In this document: piece after piece, positions 40,747 to 47,467 of the stretch | How positions within the stretch are numbered: position 1 is the first letter of the stretch | How the letters are laid out: every line of letters starts with the position of its first letter | DNA from: Candidatus Gastranaerophilales bacterium | Lineage (GTDB): Bacteria; Cyanobacteriota; Vampirovibrionia; Gastranaerophilales; Gastranaerophilaceae | Assembly (NCBI GenBank): GCA_944325555.1 | Contig: CALVAN010000016.1 | Coordinates: 1 to 47,467 of the forward strand | Reading direction: 5' to 3' | DNA length: 47,467 bases | Program-made: the position numbers and the translations under genes | The notes under the pieces: generated by a model | The model's input: the letters and a program-made list of their open reading frames with translations, nothing else | What the model was told of the DNA's origin: nothing | The model's database searches: none

Positions 40747-41727
40747 ATGAAGTATTTTGAAGTTTTTAAAGCAGGAACTTATCCTCAAGGAAAGTTCACA
40801 AAAAAAGAAATCGCACAAATTGCGAAAAATTATGACCCAACATTCTGTGAAGCTCCAATTACTATCGACCATCAGCAATCCGGACCGGCATATGGTTGGG
40901 TTGATGATGTGAAAGCAGACGGAGAAAAACTTAAAGTAAGTTTTAAAGAAGTTCCAAAAGAATTTGAGCAAGCTGTCAATGATGGGAAATACAAAAAAGT
41001 ATCTGTAGAGTTGTACAGAAACTTAGATGGTAAAGGTGCATACCTTAAAGCTGTATCATTCTTAGGTGCAGCAATGCCACAAGTTAAAGGCTTAGAAGCA
41101 ATTAAATTTATGGAGGCTGAATCTGACACTTACGAATTTGAGTCAGATGATGAGACTGAAAATTTTTCAGAAGAAGACATTGAAGATTTAAAAAAGCAAG
41201 TTTCTGATTTGGAAACACAGGTTGCTAATTTCAAGGAAAATAACAAAAAACTTGAAACTATTAAATCTTTGAAGGACAAAATTTCAGCTTTGAATGATGA
41301 AGTGGCAACGTTTAAAGAAAAAGCTCAAGGCAAAGAAGAAATTGAAAAAGAATTATCTGACATTAAAAATTCCATTAAGAAAAGAGAATTCGAAGAATTC
41401 ATTGAAAAACAGATTGATAAGGGAATATTAGTCCCTGCAAATAAAAATGTTGTTTTATCTGTTTTACAGGAATTGGACAATGTCAAGAAATTTGGCGAGG
41501 ACTCAGCAGTCATTACTGACTTTAAATCTTTTATTGAGTCCTTACCAAATCAAATTAAATATGGCGAGCTTGCTACTAAAGAAAGGCAAGCAGACCAAAC
41601 AGATGAGGATGTTGAAAAATTTGCAAATGCAGATGAGGACAGCCTGCAAGTATTTAAAGAGGCAAAAGCATTGGCAGCAAAAAACAACATCTCATTCAAA
41701 GAGGCACTATTAAGACTAAATAAGTAA
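40747..41727 (+). CDS. Mu I-like head protease and scaffold
   Basis: The 326 residues begin with the Mu-type I protease region: FKAGTYPQGKFTKKEIAQIA, APITIDHQQSGPAYGWVDDV, KKVSVELYRNLDGKGAYLKA and VSFLGAAMPQVKGLEAI. From about 130 on it is an acidic coiled coil (EDIEDLKKQVSDLETQVANF) serving as scaffold. In Mu, I and Z share this frame. It is the first gene of the plus arm. Confidence 0.85.
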   Translation: MKYFEVFKAGTYPQGKFTKKEIAQIAKNYDPTFCEAPITIDHQQSGPAYGWVDDVKADGEKLKVSFKEVPKEFEQAVNDGKYKKVSVELYRNLDGKGAYLKAVSFLGAAMPQVKGLEAIKFMEAESDTYEFESDDETENFSEEDIEDLKKQVSDLETQVANFKENNKKLETIKSLKDKISALNDEVATFKEKAQGKEEIEKELSDIKNSIKKREFEEFIEKQIDKGILVPANKNVVLSVLQELDNVKKFGEDSAVITDFKSFIESLPNQIKYGELATKERQADQTDEDVEKFANADEDSLQVFKEAKALAAKNNISFKEALLRLNK

Positions 41728-41760
41728 TAACCCCGAAATATTAATACAAAAGGAGTTTAA

Positions 41761-42720
41761 ATGGGAAGACTTGAAGAATTACGCATAAATGCGTATCTCT
41801 CAGAGGTCGCTCGTGGGTACAAAAATAATGCATTTGTTGCACAATATTTATTCCCTGAAATCACTTCTGAGAAAGAAAAAATTGACATTTTTGAATTTAA
41901 CAAAGAAGCATTCAATCTTTATGATACTGAACGTGCTATCCGAGCTAATTCAAATGTTATTTCACCGCAAGGTTTCAAAAAGCATACAACTACTTTAACA
42001 GAACACGACTTATCCTATCCGATTGATTATCGTGAAGAACAGGAAGCCGAAAAAGTTAAGTTGCAATTGCACGCTACAAATGTTGTAACTGAAGGTTTGA
42101 AACTAAAACTTGAGAAACAATGTGCAGATTTAGCTCAAGACCAGTCAAAATATCCAAATGAAAACAAGGTTATATTATCAGGAAAATCTTGTTTCAACTG
42201 GAAAGATTCAGACCCTCAAGGTGTAATTGAAGATGCAAAAGATGCAGTATCAGCTAAAATTGCTCAAGACCCTAATACTATGATTATTGGGCAGTCAGCT
42301 TGGAAATTGCTTAAAAAACACCCTCAATTAAAAGAGTTAATCTCTGACAATTTAAATAAATTAGTAACTCTTAATTTATTAAAAGAAATCTTTGAAATTG
42401 AAAATATTATCATCGGAAAATCTATTTTCTCAGACAAAGATGGTAATTTTGTCAGAGTATGGCAAGACAATATTGTCTTAGCATATGTTCCTGCACTTGG
42501 CTCTTCAAGAACAGAGTATGACCCTTCATATGGTTATACAGTTCGTAAAAAAGATGCTCTTCAAGTTGATGAGTATCAGAAAGAAGGTAACAAGGTTAAA
42601 TATATCAGAGCTACTGATATTTATACACCATTCCTTGTTGGTCCAGAAGCAGGCTACTTGATTTCAAGTGTAAATGACCCTGCTTATGACCCAGAGCAAG
42701 ACAAGGGAGGTGAAGGTTAA
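41761..42720 (+). CDS. Major head (capsid) protein
   Basis: The 319-residue protein follows the protease/scaffold gene, where the major head gene T lies in Mu. It has an HK97-like layout with NAFVAQYLFPEITSEKEKID, NVISPQGFKKHTTTLTEHDL, NTMIIGQSAWKLLKKHPQLK and ending YLISSVNDPAYDPEQD. AAAGGAG precedes the ATG. Assignment rests on position and general family resemblance. Confidence 0.75.
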   Translation: MGRLEELRINAYLSEVARGYKNNAFVAQYLFPEITSEKEKIDIFEFNKEAFNLYDTERAIRANSNVISPQGFKKHTTTLTEHDLSYPIDYREEQEAEKVKLQLHATNVVTEGLKLKLEKQCADLAQDQSKYPNENKVILSGKSCFNWKDSDPQGVIEDAKDAVSAKIAQDPNTMIIGQSAWKLLKKHPQLKELISDNLNKLVTLNLLKEIFEIENIIIGKSIFSDKDGNFVRVWQDNIVLAYVPALGSSRTEYDPSYGYTVRKKDALQVDEYQKEGNKVKYIRATDIYTPFLVGPEAGYLISSVNDPAYDPEQDKGGEG

Positions 42721-43037
42721 TGGCTAAATTATACAAAGTTAAACACACCTCCATTATGCACAATGGGAAACTTTACAAAGAAGGAGCAACCATTGAACTT
42801 GAAGATAATTATGCAAAACGTCTTGAAGATTTTGTGCAACTTCTTCCAAATCAATCGACTTCTTCAAAAACAAAAACTCAGTCTCAAAATAACACCAAGA
42901 AGACTGAAAACAATCCCCCTGCAAATAATCAAACAAAAGCAGGTACAGGTACAGCTAAAAACCAAACTAAAACAGAAACCGTAAAAACAGATGAAGTTAA
43001 AGACGGAGAAGCTGGAGGTACTGATGACAACAAATAA
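42720..43037 (+). CDS. Small head-associated protein with low-complexity tail
   Basis: The 105 residues start with a compact part (LYKVKHTSIMHNGKLYKEGA, TIELEDNYAKRLEDFVQLLP) like DUF7210-type phage proteins, then a Thr/Asn/Lys-rich tail. Its ATG overlaps the head gene stop by one base. Role unknown; position suggests head structure. Confidence 0.6.
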   Translation: MAKLYKVKHTSIMHNGKLYKEGATIELEDNYAKRLEDFVQLLPNQSTSSKTKTQSQNNTKKTENNPPANNQTKAGTGTAKNQTKTETVKTDEVKDGEAGGTDDNK

Positions 43038-43365
43038 AACTTATACACCTATTTTAATTGATTCAGTATTAGCAGCAGCAGACCTGCAACAAAAAAGATT
43101 TGTAGGCTTTGACGGTAATTGTTGTACAGCAGGTGCTAAAGCACTTGGTGTTGTTGATGTAACAACTGAAAAAGGACAATACGCTCCTGTTGCTGTTCTT
43201 GGTACTCTTCTCGTTGAAGCCGGTGGCACTATTGCTGTCGGAGATGCGATTGCATCCGATGGAGAAGGTAGAGCCGTTAAAGTTGCTGATTCAGCAATAG
43301 CAAACGGATATGCAAAAGATGCAGGAACTGAAGGTCAAGAAATCAGAATTGTACGAGGAATATAG
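43024..43365 (+). CDS. Capsid decoration protein (DUF2190-like)
   Basis: The start is ATG 43024, 5 bp after GGAGG, giving 113 residues. The repeated beta pattern fits DUF2190 cement proteins: RFVGFDGNCCTAGAKALGVV, YAPVAVLGTLLVEAGGTIAV and GDAIASDGEGRAVKVADSAI. It overlaps the previous gene by 14 bp. It probably stabilises the head surface. Confidence 0.8.
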   Translation: MTTNKTYTPILIDSVLAAADLQQKRFVGFDGNCCTAGAKALGVVDVTTEKGQYAPVAVLGTLLVEAGGTIAVGDAIASDGEGRAVKVADSAIANGYAKDAGTEGQEIRIVRGI

Positions 43366-43367
43366 TT

Positions 43368-43886
43368 ATGGATTATTGCACGATCGAAGATATTGAAACA
43401 CACACTTCTACCCCTACTCTGATACAGCTCACTTCTGATGATGGGCAAGAAGAGGTCGATCGTGTTGTTGCTCAAGAAGCTATCCTTTACTCTTCTACGC
43501 TCATCGATGGGTATCTGCGTGGCAGATATACTCTACCCTTAGATACCCCTTCTTGTTCGCCGGCGTTAAACGGCGTTTCGGGTTCTGACTCCGTCAGCCC
43601 CCTGCAGCCTCTGCCGGCGAGCCGCTTTCCTTTACTGAGAATTCTTGCCATTGATTTAAGCATATACAGACTTTATACAAGACGTATGCGAAATGAAATG
43701 CCTGAAGTAATTGAAAATAATTACAAAAATGCTATTGCTACCTTAAGAGATATTCAAAAGGGTGTTATTACCCTGCAAAGCGAAAATGATTCTCTTGAAA
43801 CCGCATCTTTTAATGCTGAGGAATATAAAACCAACAAAGATATAATTGACAGGCTTTTTAGCAAGGAAAGAATGCTTGAATATTAG
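43368..43886 (+). CDS. Mu gp36-like head-completion protein (DUF1320) with an inserted segment
   Basis: The 172 residues match DUF1320: YCTIEDIETHTSTPTLIQLT, AQEAILYSSTLIDGYLRGRYTLPL-type block and LAIDLSIYRLYTRRMRNEMP, then the C-terminal helix. Between TLPLDTP and LLRILAIDL an extra stretch of about 22 residues (SPALNGVSGSDSVSPLQP and on) is encoded by GC-rich palindromic DNA not expected in the family. The reading frame is kept, so the protein is likely still functional. Confidence 0.8.
   Translation: MDYCTIEDIETHTSTPTLIQLTSDDGQEEVDRVVAQEAILYSSTLIDGYLRGRYTLPLDTPSCSPALNGVSGSDSVSPLQPLPASRFPLLRILAIDLSIYRLYTRRMRNEMPEVIENNYKNAIATLRDIQKGVITLQSENDSLETASFNAEEYKTNKDIIDRLFSKERMLEY
43557..43620. repeat. 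GC-rich palindromic element inside the gp36-like gene
   Basis: TCGCCGGC (43557-43564) and GCCGGCGA (43613-43620) are a perfect terminal inverted repeat. Inside, CTGAC-TCC-GTCAG (43585-43597) forms a second hairpin, flanked by GGG and CCC. Base composition is far above that of the surrounding gene. The insert is read through in frame from 43557. Confidence 0.7.
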
Positions 43887-44292
43887 AGAGATTGAAAATG
43901 CTATTATTGAAAAATTAAAAACATCATTCCCTGAAGTTTTAGTTCAAGGTTTCCCGGATAAACCTGCCGAATTTATCTTACTCCATCCAATTGGAGCTTT
44001 GTTGGTTCATTATCAGGGAAGCAATTACACATCAACCAATGCTCTTGGATTTATCTCTCAAGATAACAAAAAAGAATTCTCAATCACTGTCGTAACAAGA
44101 AACCTACGTTTCAACGCAGGAGCTTATGAATATATTGATAAAGTGAAAGCCGTTTTAACTGGTTTTGAACCTGACGGATGTTCTAAATTATCAGCCTCAA
44201 AAGATTTTTTCATTTCTGAAAATGGTGGAATTTGGCAGTACGGTATTAATTTTGTGCTCACCACCCCTAACATACAAGACTTAGATATTTAA
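43876..44292 (+). CDS. Mu gp37-like protein (DUF1834)
   Basis: A TTG start at 43876 is preferred: AAGGA lies upstream and the protein then begins LNIREIENAIIEKLKTSFPE, as in DUF1834. An ATG at 43846 in the same frame is possible but adds residues unlike the family. The 138 residues include VLVQGFPDKPAEFILLHPIG and GAYEYIDKVKAVLTGFEPDG. It overlaps gp36 by 11 bp. The family acts at the head-tail junction. Confidence 0.78.
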   Translation: MNIREIENAIIEKLKTSFPEVLVQGFPDKPAEFILLHPIGALLVHYQGSNYTSTNALGFISQDNKKEFSITVVTRNLRFNAGAYEYIDKVKAVLTGFEPDGCSKLSASKDFFISENGGIWQYGINFVLTTPNIQDLDI

Positions 44293-44311
44293 TTTACCCC
44301 AAGGAGTTTAT

Positions 44312-45544
44312 ATGCCTGCAAGTTTTTTACATGGTGTTGAAACCATTGAAGTAACAACAGGTGCAAGAACAATTTCAACAGTAAAAACCGCTGTCGTTGG
44401 AATTGTCGGAACTGCACCGATTGAAGATGTACAAGAAGAATATAAAACAATAAATGCACCGACTTTAATATTAAATGAAGTCGAAGCTGTTAAATATTTT
44501 GGTAACCATAAGGCTGGATACACAATACCTCAAGCCTTAAAAGCAATATTTGACCAAGGTGCAGGAATTGCGATTGTTATAAACGTTTATGACCCGGATA
44601 AACACGAATCTGTTGAAGATGTTGCTGTTAGTGATATAAACGGTGGTATTGATGCAGAGACCGGTAAACGAACAGGAATGAAAGCCTTTGAAGATTGTTA
44701 TTCTTTGTTTGGCTATTATCCTAAAACAATCATTGCTCCTGTTTATTGTGAAGATGCAGCAGTTATGACTGAAATGAATACTCTCTGCAATAAAATTCGA
44801 GCAATGGGTATTGTTGATGCACCTGTTGGAGCAACTGTTCAAGATGTAATTAGTGGTCGTGGTCCAGAAGGCACGATTAATTTTAATACATCTTCAGAAC
44901 GTTTGATTTTGTGTTATCCGCATTTAAAAGTGTATGATTCAGAATCCGATTCAATAAAATTGCAACCTTATTCTCAAAGATTAGCAGGAGTTATTGCTGC
45001 GAAAGATGTTGAGAAAGGTTATCACTGGTCGCCTTCTAATACAGAAATACAAGGAATTGTTGGAGTCGAAAGACAACTAACATCTATGATTAATGACCCA
45101 ACTTCCGAAGTAAACGCATTAAATGAATGTGGTGTTGTAACGGTATTTAATTCTTACGGTTCAGGTTTTAGAACTTGGGGAAACCGTTCAGCTGCTTACC
45201 CGACATCTACAAATCCTACAAACTTTATTTGCGTGAGAAGAACTGCTGATATTCTTCATGAATCAGTTGAATATTCAATGCTTCAGTTTATGGATTATCC
45301 AATTGATAACGGTTTAATTGATTCTATCTGTGAAACTGTTAATCAATTTATTCGAACACTTATCGGAAGAGGTGCATTGATTGATGGAAAATGTTCTTTT
45401 AATGCAGATAAAAATCCTGCAACAGAAATTGCAAACGGACATTTAACTTTCGATATTGAGTTTATGCCTCCAACTCCTGCTGAGAGAATTACGTTTGAGT
45501 CATTTATTGACATTGAACTATTGAAATCACTTGGAGCATCTTAA
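44312..45544 (+). CDS. Contractile tail sheath protein (FI/gpL type)
   Basis: The 410 residues follow the FI family: FLHGVETIEVTTGARTISTV, KTAVVGIVGTAPIED, IPQALKAIFDQGAGIAIVIN and RTADILHESVEYSMLQFMDY, with LTFDIEFMPPTPAERITFES at the end. AAGGAG precedes the ATG. The phage thus has a contractile tail. Its stop overlaps a small CxxC gene. Confidence 0.93.
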   Translation: MPASFLHGVETIEVTTGARTISTVKTAVVGIVGTAPIEDVQEEYKTINAPTLILNEVEAVKYFGNHKAGYTIPQALKAIFDQGAGIAIVINVYDPDKHESVEDVAVSDINGGIDAETGKRTGMKAFEDCYSLFGYYPKTIIAPVYCEDAAVMTEMNTLCNKIRAMGIVDAPVGATVQDVISGRGPEGTINFNTSSERLILCYPHLKVYDSESDSIKLQPYSQRLAGVIAAKDVEKGYHWSPSNTEIQGIVGVERQLTSMINDPTSEVNALNECGVVTVFNSYGSGFRTWGNRSAAYPTSTNPTNFICVRRTADILHESVEYSMLQFMDYPIDNGLIDSICETVNQFIRTLIGRGALIDGKCSFNADKNPATEIANGHLTFDIEFMPPTPAERITFESFIDIELLKSLGAS

Positions 45545-45723
45545 TGTACGCAATTGTTAATAAACGAGGAGCCTTAGAGGTTCATACGGATGAGGCAGAT
45601 ATTTGTTTTAACTGCAAAAACCTCTTTAAATGTCCGCTGATACAAGCAATCAGCAAGGAATACGTTATTATGCACTATTCAGACGTGGAGATTAGGGACT
45701 GCGGTCTATTTAAAAAATCTTAG
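45544..45723 (+). CDS. Small cysteine-rich protein between sheath and tube
   Basis: The 59 residues (MYAIVNKRGALEVHTDEADI, then CFNCKNLFKCPLIQAISKEY) carry CxxC and a third and fourth cysteine (CGLF), so they may bind zinc. ATG overlaps the sheath stop (TAATG). Sheath and tube genes are usually adjacent, so a protein here is likely made with them. Function is unknown. Confidence 0.65.
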   Translation: MYAIVNKRGALEVHTDEADICFNCKNLFKCPLIQAISKEYVIMHYSDVEIRDCGLFKKS

Positions 45724-45732
45724 GGAGTTTAT

Positions 45733-46254
45733 ATGTCAAAAATAGAAATTAATAAATTAACTAACGCCAATGTTTATATGAATGGTGTTAACTTATTAGG
45801 AAGAGCAGAAGAAGTTCAACTGCCACAGATAAAACATAAGATGGCTGAACATAAAGCTCTTGGTATGGTTGGTTCAGCTGAGTTTTTCGCAGGGATTGAT
45901 AAAATGGAGTGCAAAATAAAATGGAATGCACTTTATCCTGCTGTTATGGCAGTATGTTCAAATCCTTTCTTAGCTACGATGATTCAGGTTCGTGCAAACT
46001 TAGAAACATACAACGGTACAGGAAGAATTAAGGAAGTTCCTGCTACTGCATTTTTAATAGGTACTTTTAAAGAATTTCCGCTAGGAAATATAAAACCTCA
46101 AGAAAATGCAGAATATGAAACAACAATGTCAGTTACTTATGCAAAATTAGTAGTTGACGGTGTAGAAATTTTTGAAATAGATGTTCTTGAAAATATCTAT
46201 AAAGTTGGAATGGTTGATATGCTCTCAACATTCAAAAAGAATACGGGGGCTTAA
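45733..46254 (+). CDS. Major tail tube protein (FII/gpM type)
   Basis: The 173 residues show the FII pattern: LTNANVYMNGVNLLGRAEEV, QLPQIKHKMAEHKALGMVGS, AEFFAGIDKMECKIKWNALY and LIGTFKEFPLGNIKPQENAE. GGGAG precedes the ATG. It forms the inner tube under the sheath. Confidence 0.93.
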   Translation: MSKIEINKLTNANVYMNGVNLLGRAEEVQLPQIKHKMAEHKALGMVGSAEFFAGIDKMECKIKWNALYPAVMAVCSNPFLATMIQVRANLETYNGTGRIKEVPATAFLIGTFKEFPLGNIKPQENAEYETTMSVTYAKLVVDGVEIFEIDVLENIYKVGMVDMLSTFKKNTGA

Positions 46255-47467
46255 TGAGCGAAGAAACTATACTTAAAAAAGCCAATTCTAAAAAAGGATT
46301 GACTGAAGAAATTGCAACACGCAAGCGAGCTTTGAATTTTTATTCGCTCGCTAATATTCTTCCTGATCCTGACATTGTTTTACGCAAACAAGGCAAAGAT
46401 ATTAGAATTTACAAAGAACTTCTTTGTGACCCTCACGTTTTTGCGTGTATTCAATCTAGAAAATCTGGTGTTTTATCTTTAAATTGGGAGATAAACAGGG
46501 GATTAGATAAAGACAAGAATGCTGAAGCAATAGAAGAATTACTGAAAAAATTAAATATCCATAAACTAATCTCTGATATTTTAGATGCTACATCATTCGG
46601 TTATCAGCCACTTGAGATTATATGGAAGAAAAGTTCTTCCGGTCACGTTCTGCCTGCAAAGATTATTGCAAAACCTCCTGAATGGTTCTGTTTTGATGAC
46701 GATAATAATCTTAAATTCAGAACTAAAGATAATTATTACGGAGAAATAGTCCCGGATAAAAAATTTTTACTTGCTCAAAATAATCCTAGTTACAACAATC
46801 CATATGGTGAAAGAACTCTTTCTCGTGTTTTTTGGTCTGTAACATTTAAAAAGGGTGGACTTAAGTTTTGGGTTGTATTTACAGAAAAATACGGAATGCC
46901 TCACTTAATAGGAAAACACCCAAGGGGTGCAAGTAAGGATGAAACGAACACTCTAGCAGATATGTTAGAAGATATGGTTCAGGATGCAATTGCAGTAATT
47001 CCTGATGATTCTTCAGTAGAAATCCAAGAGGCTAATAAATCTTCTTCAGCAGAAATTTATGAAAAGCTCATTGATAAAATGAATGCTGAAATTTCGAAAG
47101 CTATATTAGGTCAAACTCTAACTACTGAAATAGGCTCAACAGGTAGTTATGCTGCATCAAATACACACTTTGCAATAAGGCAAGATATTGTTGATGCAGA
47201 CAGAAAACTTGTTGAAAGTGTAATAAATCAACTGATTCAATGGATTTATGAAATAAACTTTTCAAATCAAGAAGTTCCGGTGTTTGAGATGTATGAACCG
47301 GAAGATGTTGATTTAACTTTAGCTCAAAGAGATAAAATACTTTCTGAAACTGGAGTTAAATTTACAAAAGAATATTTCATAAAAGCATACGGTCTTGAAG
47401 AAGAGGATTTTGATATCCGAGAAGATATTATACCTGCAACAAATTCTCAGTTTAGTGAATTCAAAGA
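46254..47467 (+). CDS. Portal protein, Mu gp29-like (DUF935), 3' end outside the window
   Basis: At least 404 residues are visible from ATG 46254, which overlaps the tube stop. DUF935 features are RKQGKDIRIYKELLCDPHVF, ACIQSRKSGVLSLNWEINRG, FGYQPLEIIWKKSSSGHVLP, WVVFTEKYGMPHLIGKHPRG and AILGQTLTTEIGSTGSYAAS. In Mu this gene follows the large terminase; here it follows the tail tube, far from the terminase. The frame is open at the right edge. Confidence 0.92.
   Translation, partial: MSEETILKKANSKKGLTEEIATRKRALNFYSLANILPDPDIVLRKQGKDIRIYKELLCDPHVFACIQSRKSGVLSLNWEINRGLDKDKNAEAIEELLKKLNIHKLISDILDATSFGYQPLEIIWKKSSSGHVLPAKIIAKPPEWFCFDDDNNLKFRTKDNYYGEIVPDKKFLLAQNNPSYNNPYGERTLSRVFWSVTFKKGGLKFWVVFTEKYGMPHLIGKHPRGASKDETNTLADMLEDMVQDAIAVIPDDSSVEIQEANKSSSAEIYEKLIDKMNAEISKAILGQTLTTEIGSTGSYAASNTHFAIRQDIVDADRKLVESVINQLIQWIYEINFSNQEVPVFEMYEPEDVDLTLAQRDKILSETGVKFTKEYFIKAYGLEEEDFDIREDIIPATNSQFSEFK

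Noticed and set aside
40606-40971. Minus-strand open frame over the divergent region
   Set aside because: It runs through the inverted repeats and antisense to the start of the I-like gene; phenylalanine-rich product typical of AT-rich chance frames.

Overview
The window joins about 12 kb of bacterial chromosome to about 35 kb of a Mu-type transposable prophage that runs off the right edge. The host DNA is AT-rich and comes from a diderm: it encodes a TolC/MacA/MacB-type efflux system, acyl carrier protein with FabF, a PSP1/RicT-type protein and a dGTPase. The mixture of outer-membrane genes with a RicT homologue and a soluble FlhA-like protein would suit a gut Gastranaerophilales (Melainabacteria, Cyanobacteriota) genome. 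That placement is inference; nothing here is a direct taxonomic marker.

Host part (1-12.2 kb): a hairpin-rich non-coding stretch with an 11-G run; a small SprA-type metalloprotease-like gene convergent with dgt; a four-gene tripartite efflux operon (TolC, adaptor, ABC ATPase, permease); acpP and fabF with a hairpin between them; a PSP1 protein; an unusual DUF4177 + FlhA C-terminal domain protein; a small winged-helix gene; and tRNA-Gln(CTG) with its own promoter and terminator.

Transposition and early part (12.2-21.06 kb, plus strand): two consecutive MuA/MuB-type modules. Module 1 is a DDE transposase, an AAA ATPase and an unrecognised winged-helix-like protein, preceded by tandem 19-bp repeats and bounded on both sides by related CAGGACA/TGTCCT motifs. 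It may be a separate transposon nested at the prophage end. Module 2 is the classical Mu early order: ner-like, A, B, a one-TM peptide, gp16-like, an unknown, and a Mor/C-type activator, ending in a strong terminator. A complete type II hammerhead ribozyme core lies in the gap directly upstream of the Mor-like gene.

Late part: the morphogenesis genes are split into two divergent arms. The minus-strand arm, read from 40.5 kb leftward, holds a holin-like protein, a gp26-like coiled coil, small and large terminase, a tail assembly chaperone with a lambda-type -1 frameshift site, tape measure, P2-type U, X, D, V, W, J, I and H proteins, a tail-fibre accessory protein, five tandem tail-collar paralogues, an amidase endolysin, small proteins, a DUF4417 protein, two MGGRGSGG proteins and a block of accessory genes. 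The accessory block is divided into three cassettes, each headed by a 64-bp repeat whose ends are conserved and whose middle keeps a hairpin while its sequence changes. The plus-strand arm holds Mu-type I protease/scaffold, major head protein, a decoration protein, gp36- and gp37-like proteins, P2-type sheath and tube, and a gp29-type portal cut by the window edge. The two arms are separated by a nested inverted-repeat structure that looks like a promoter region or a structured RNA.

The most notable items are the hammerhead ribozyme before the Mor-like activator, the 64-bp repeat family, the doubled MuA/MuB modules, the collar array with mosaic copies, the frameshift signal, and an in-frame GC-rich palindrome inside the gp36-like gene.
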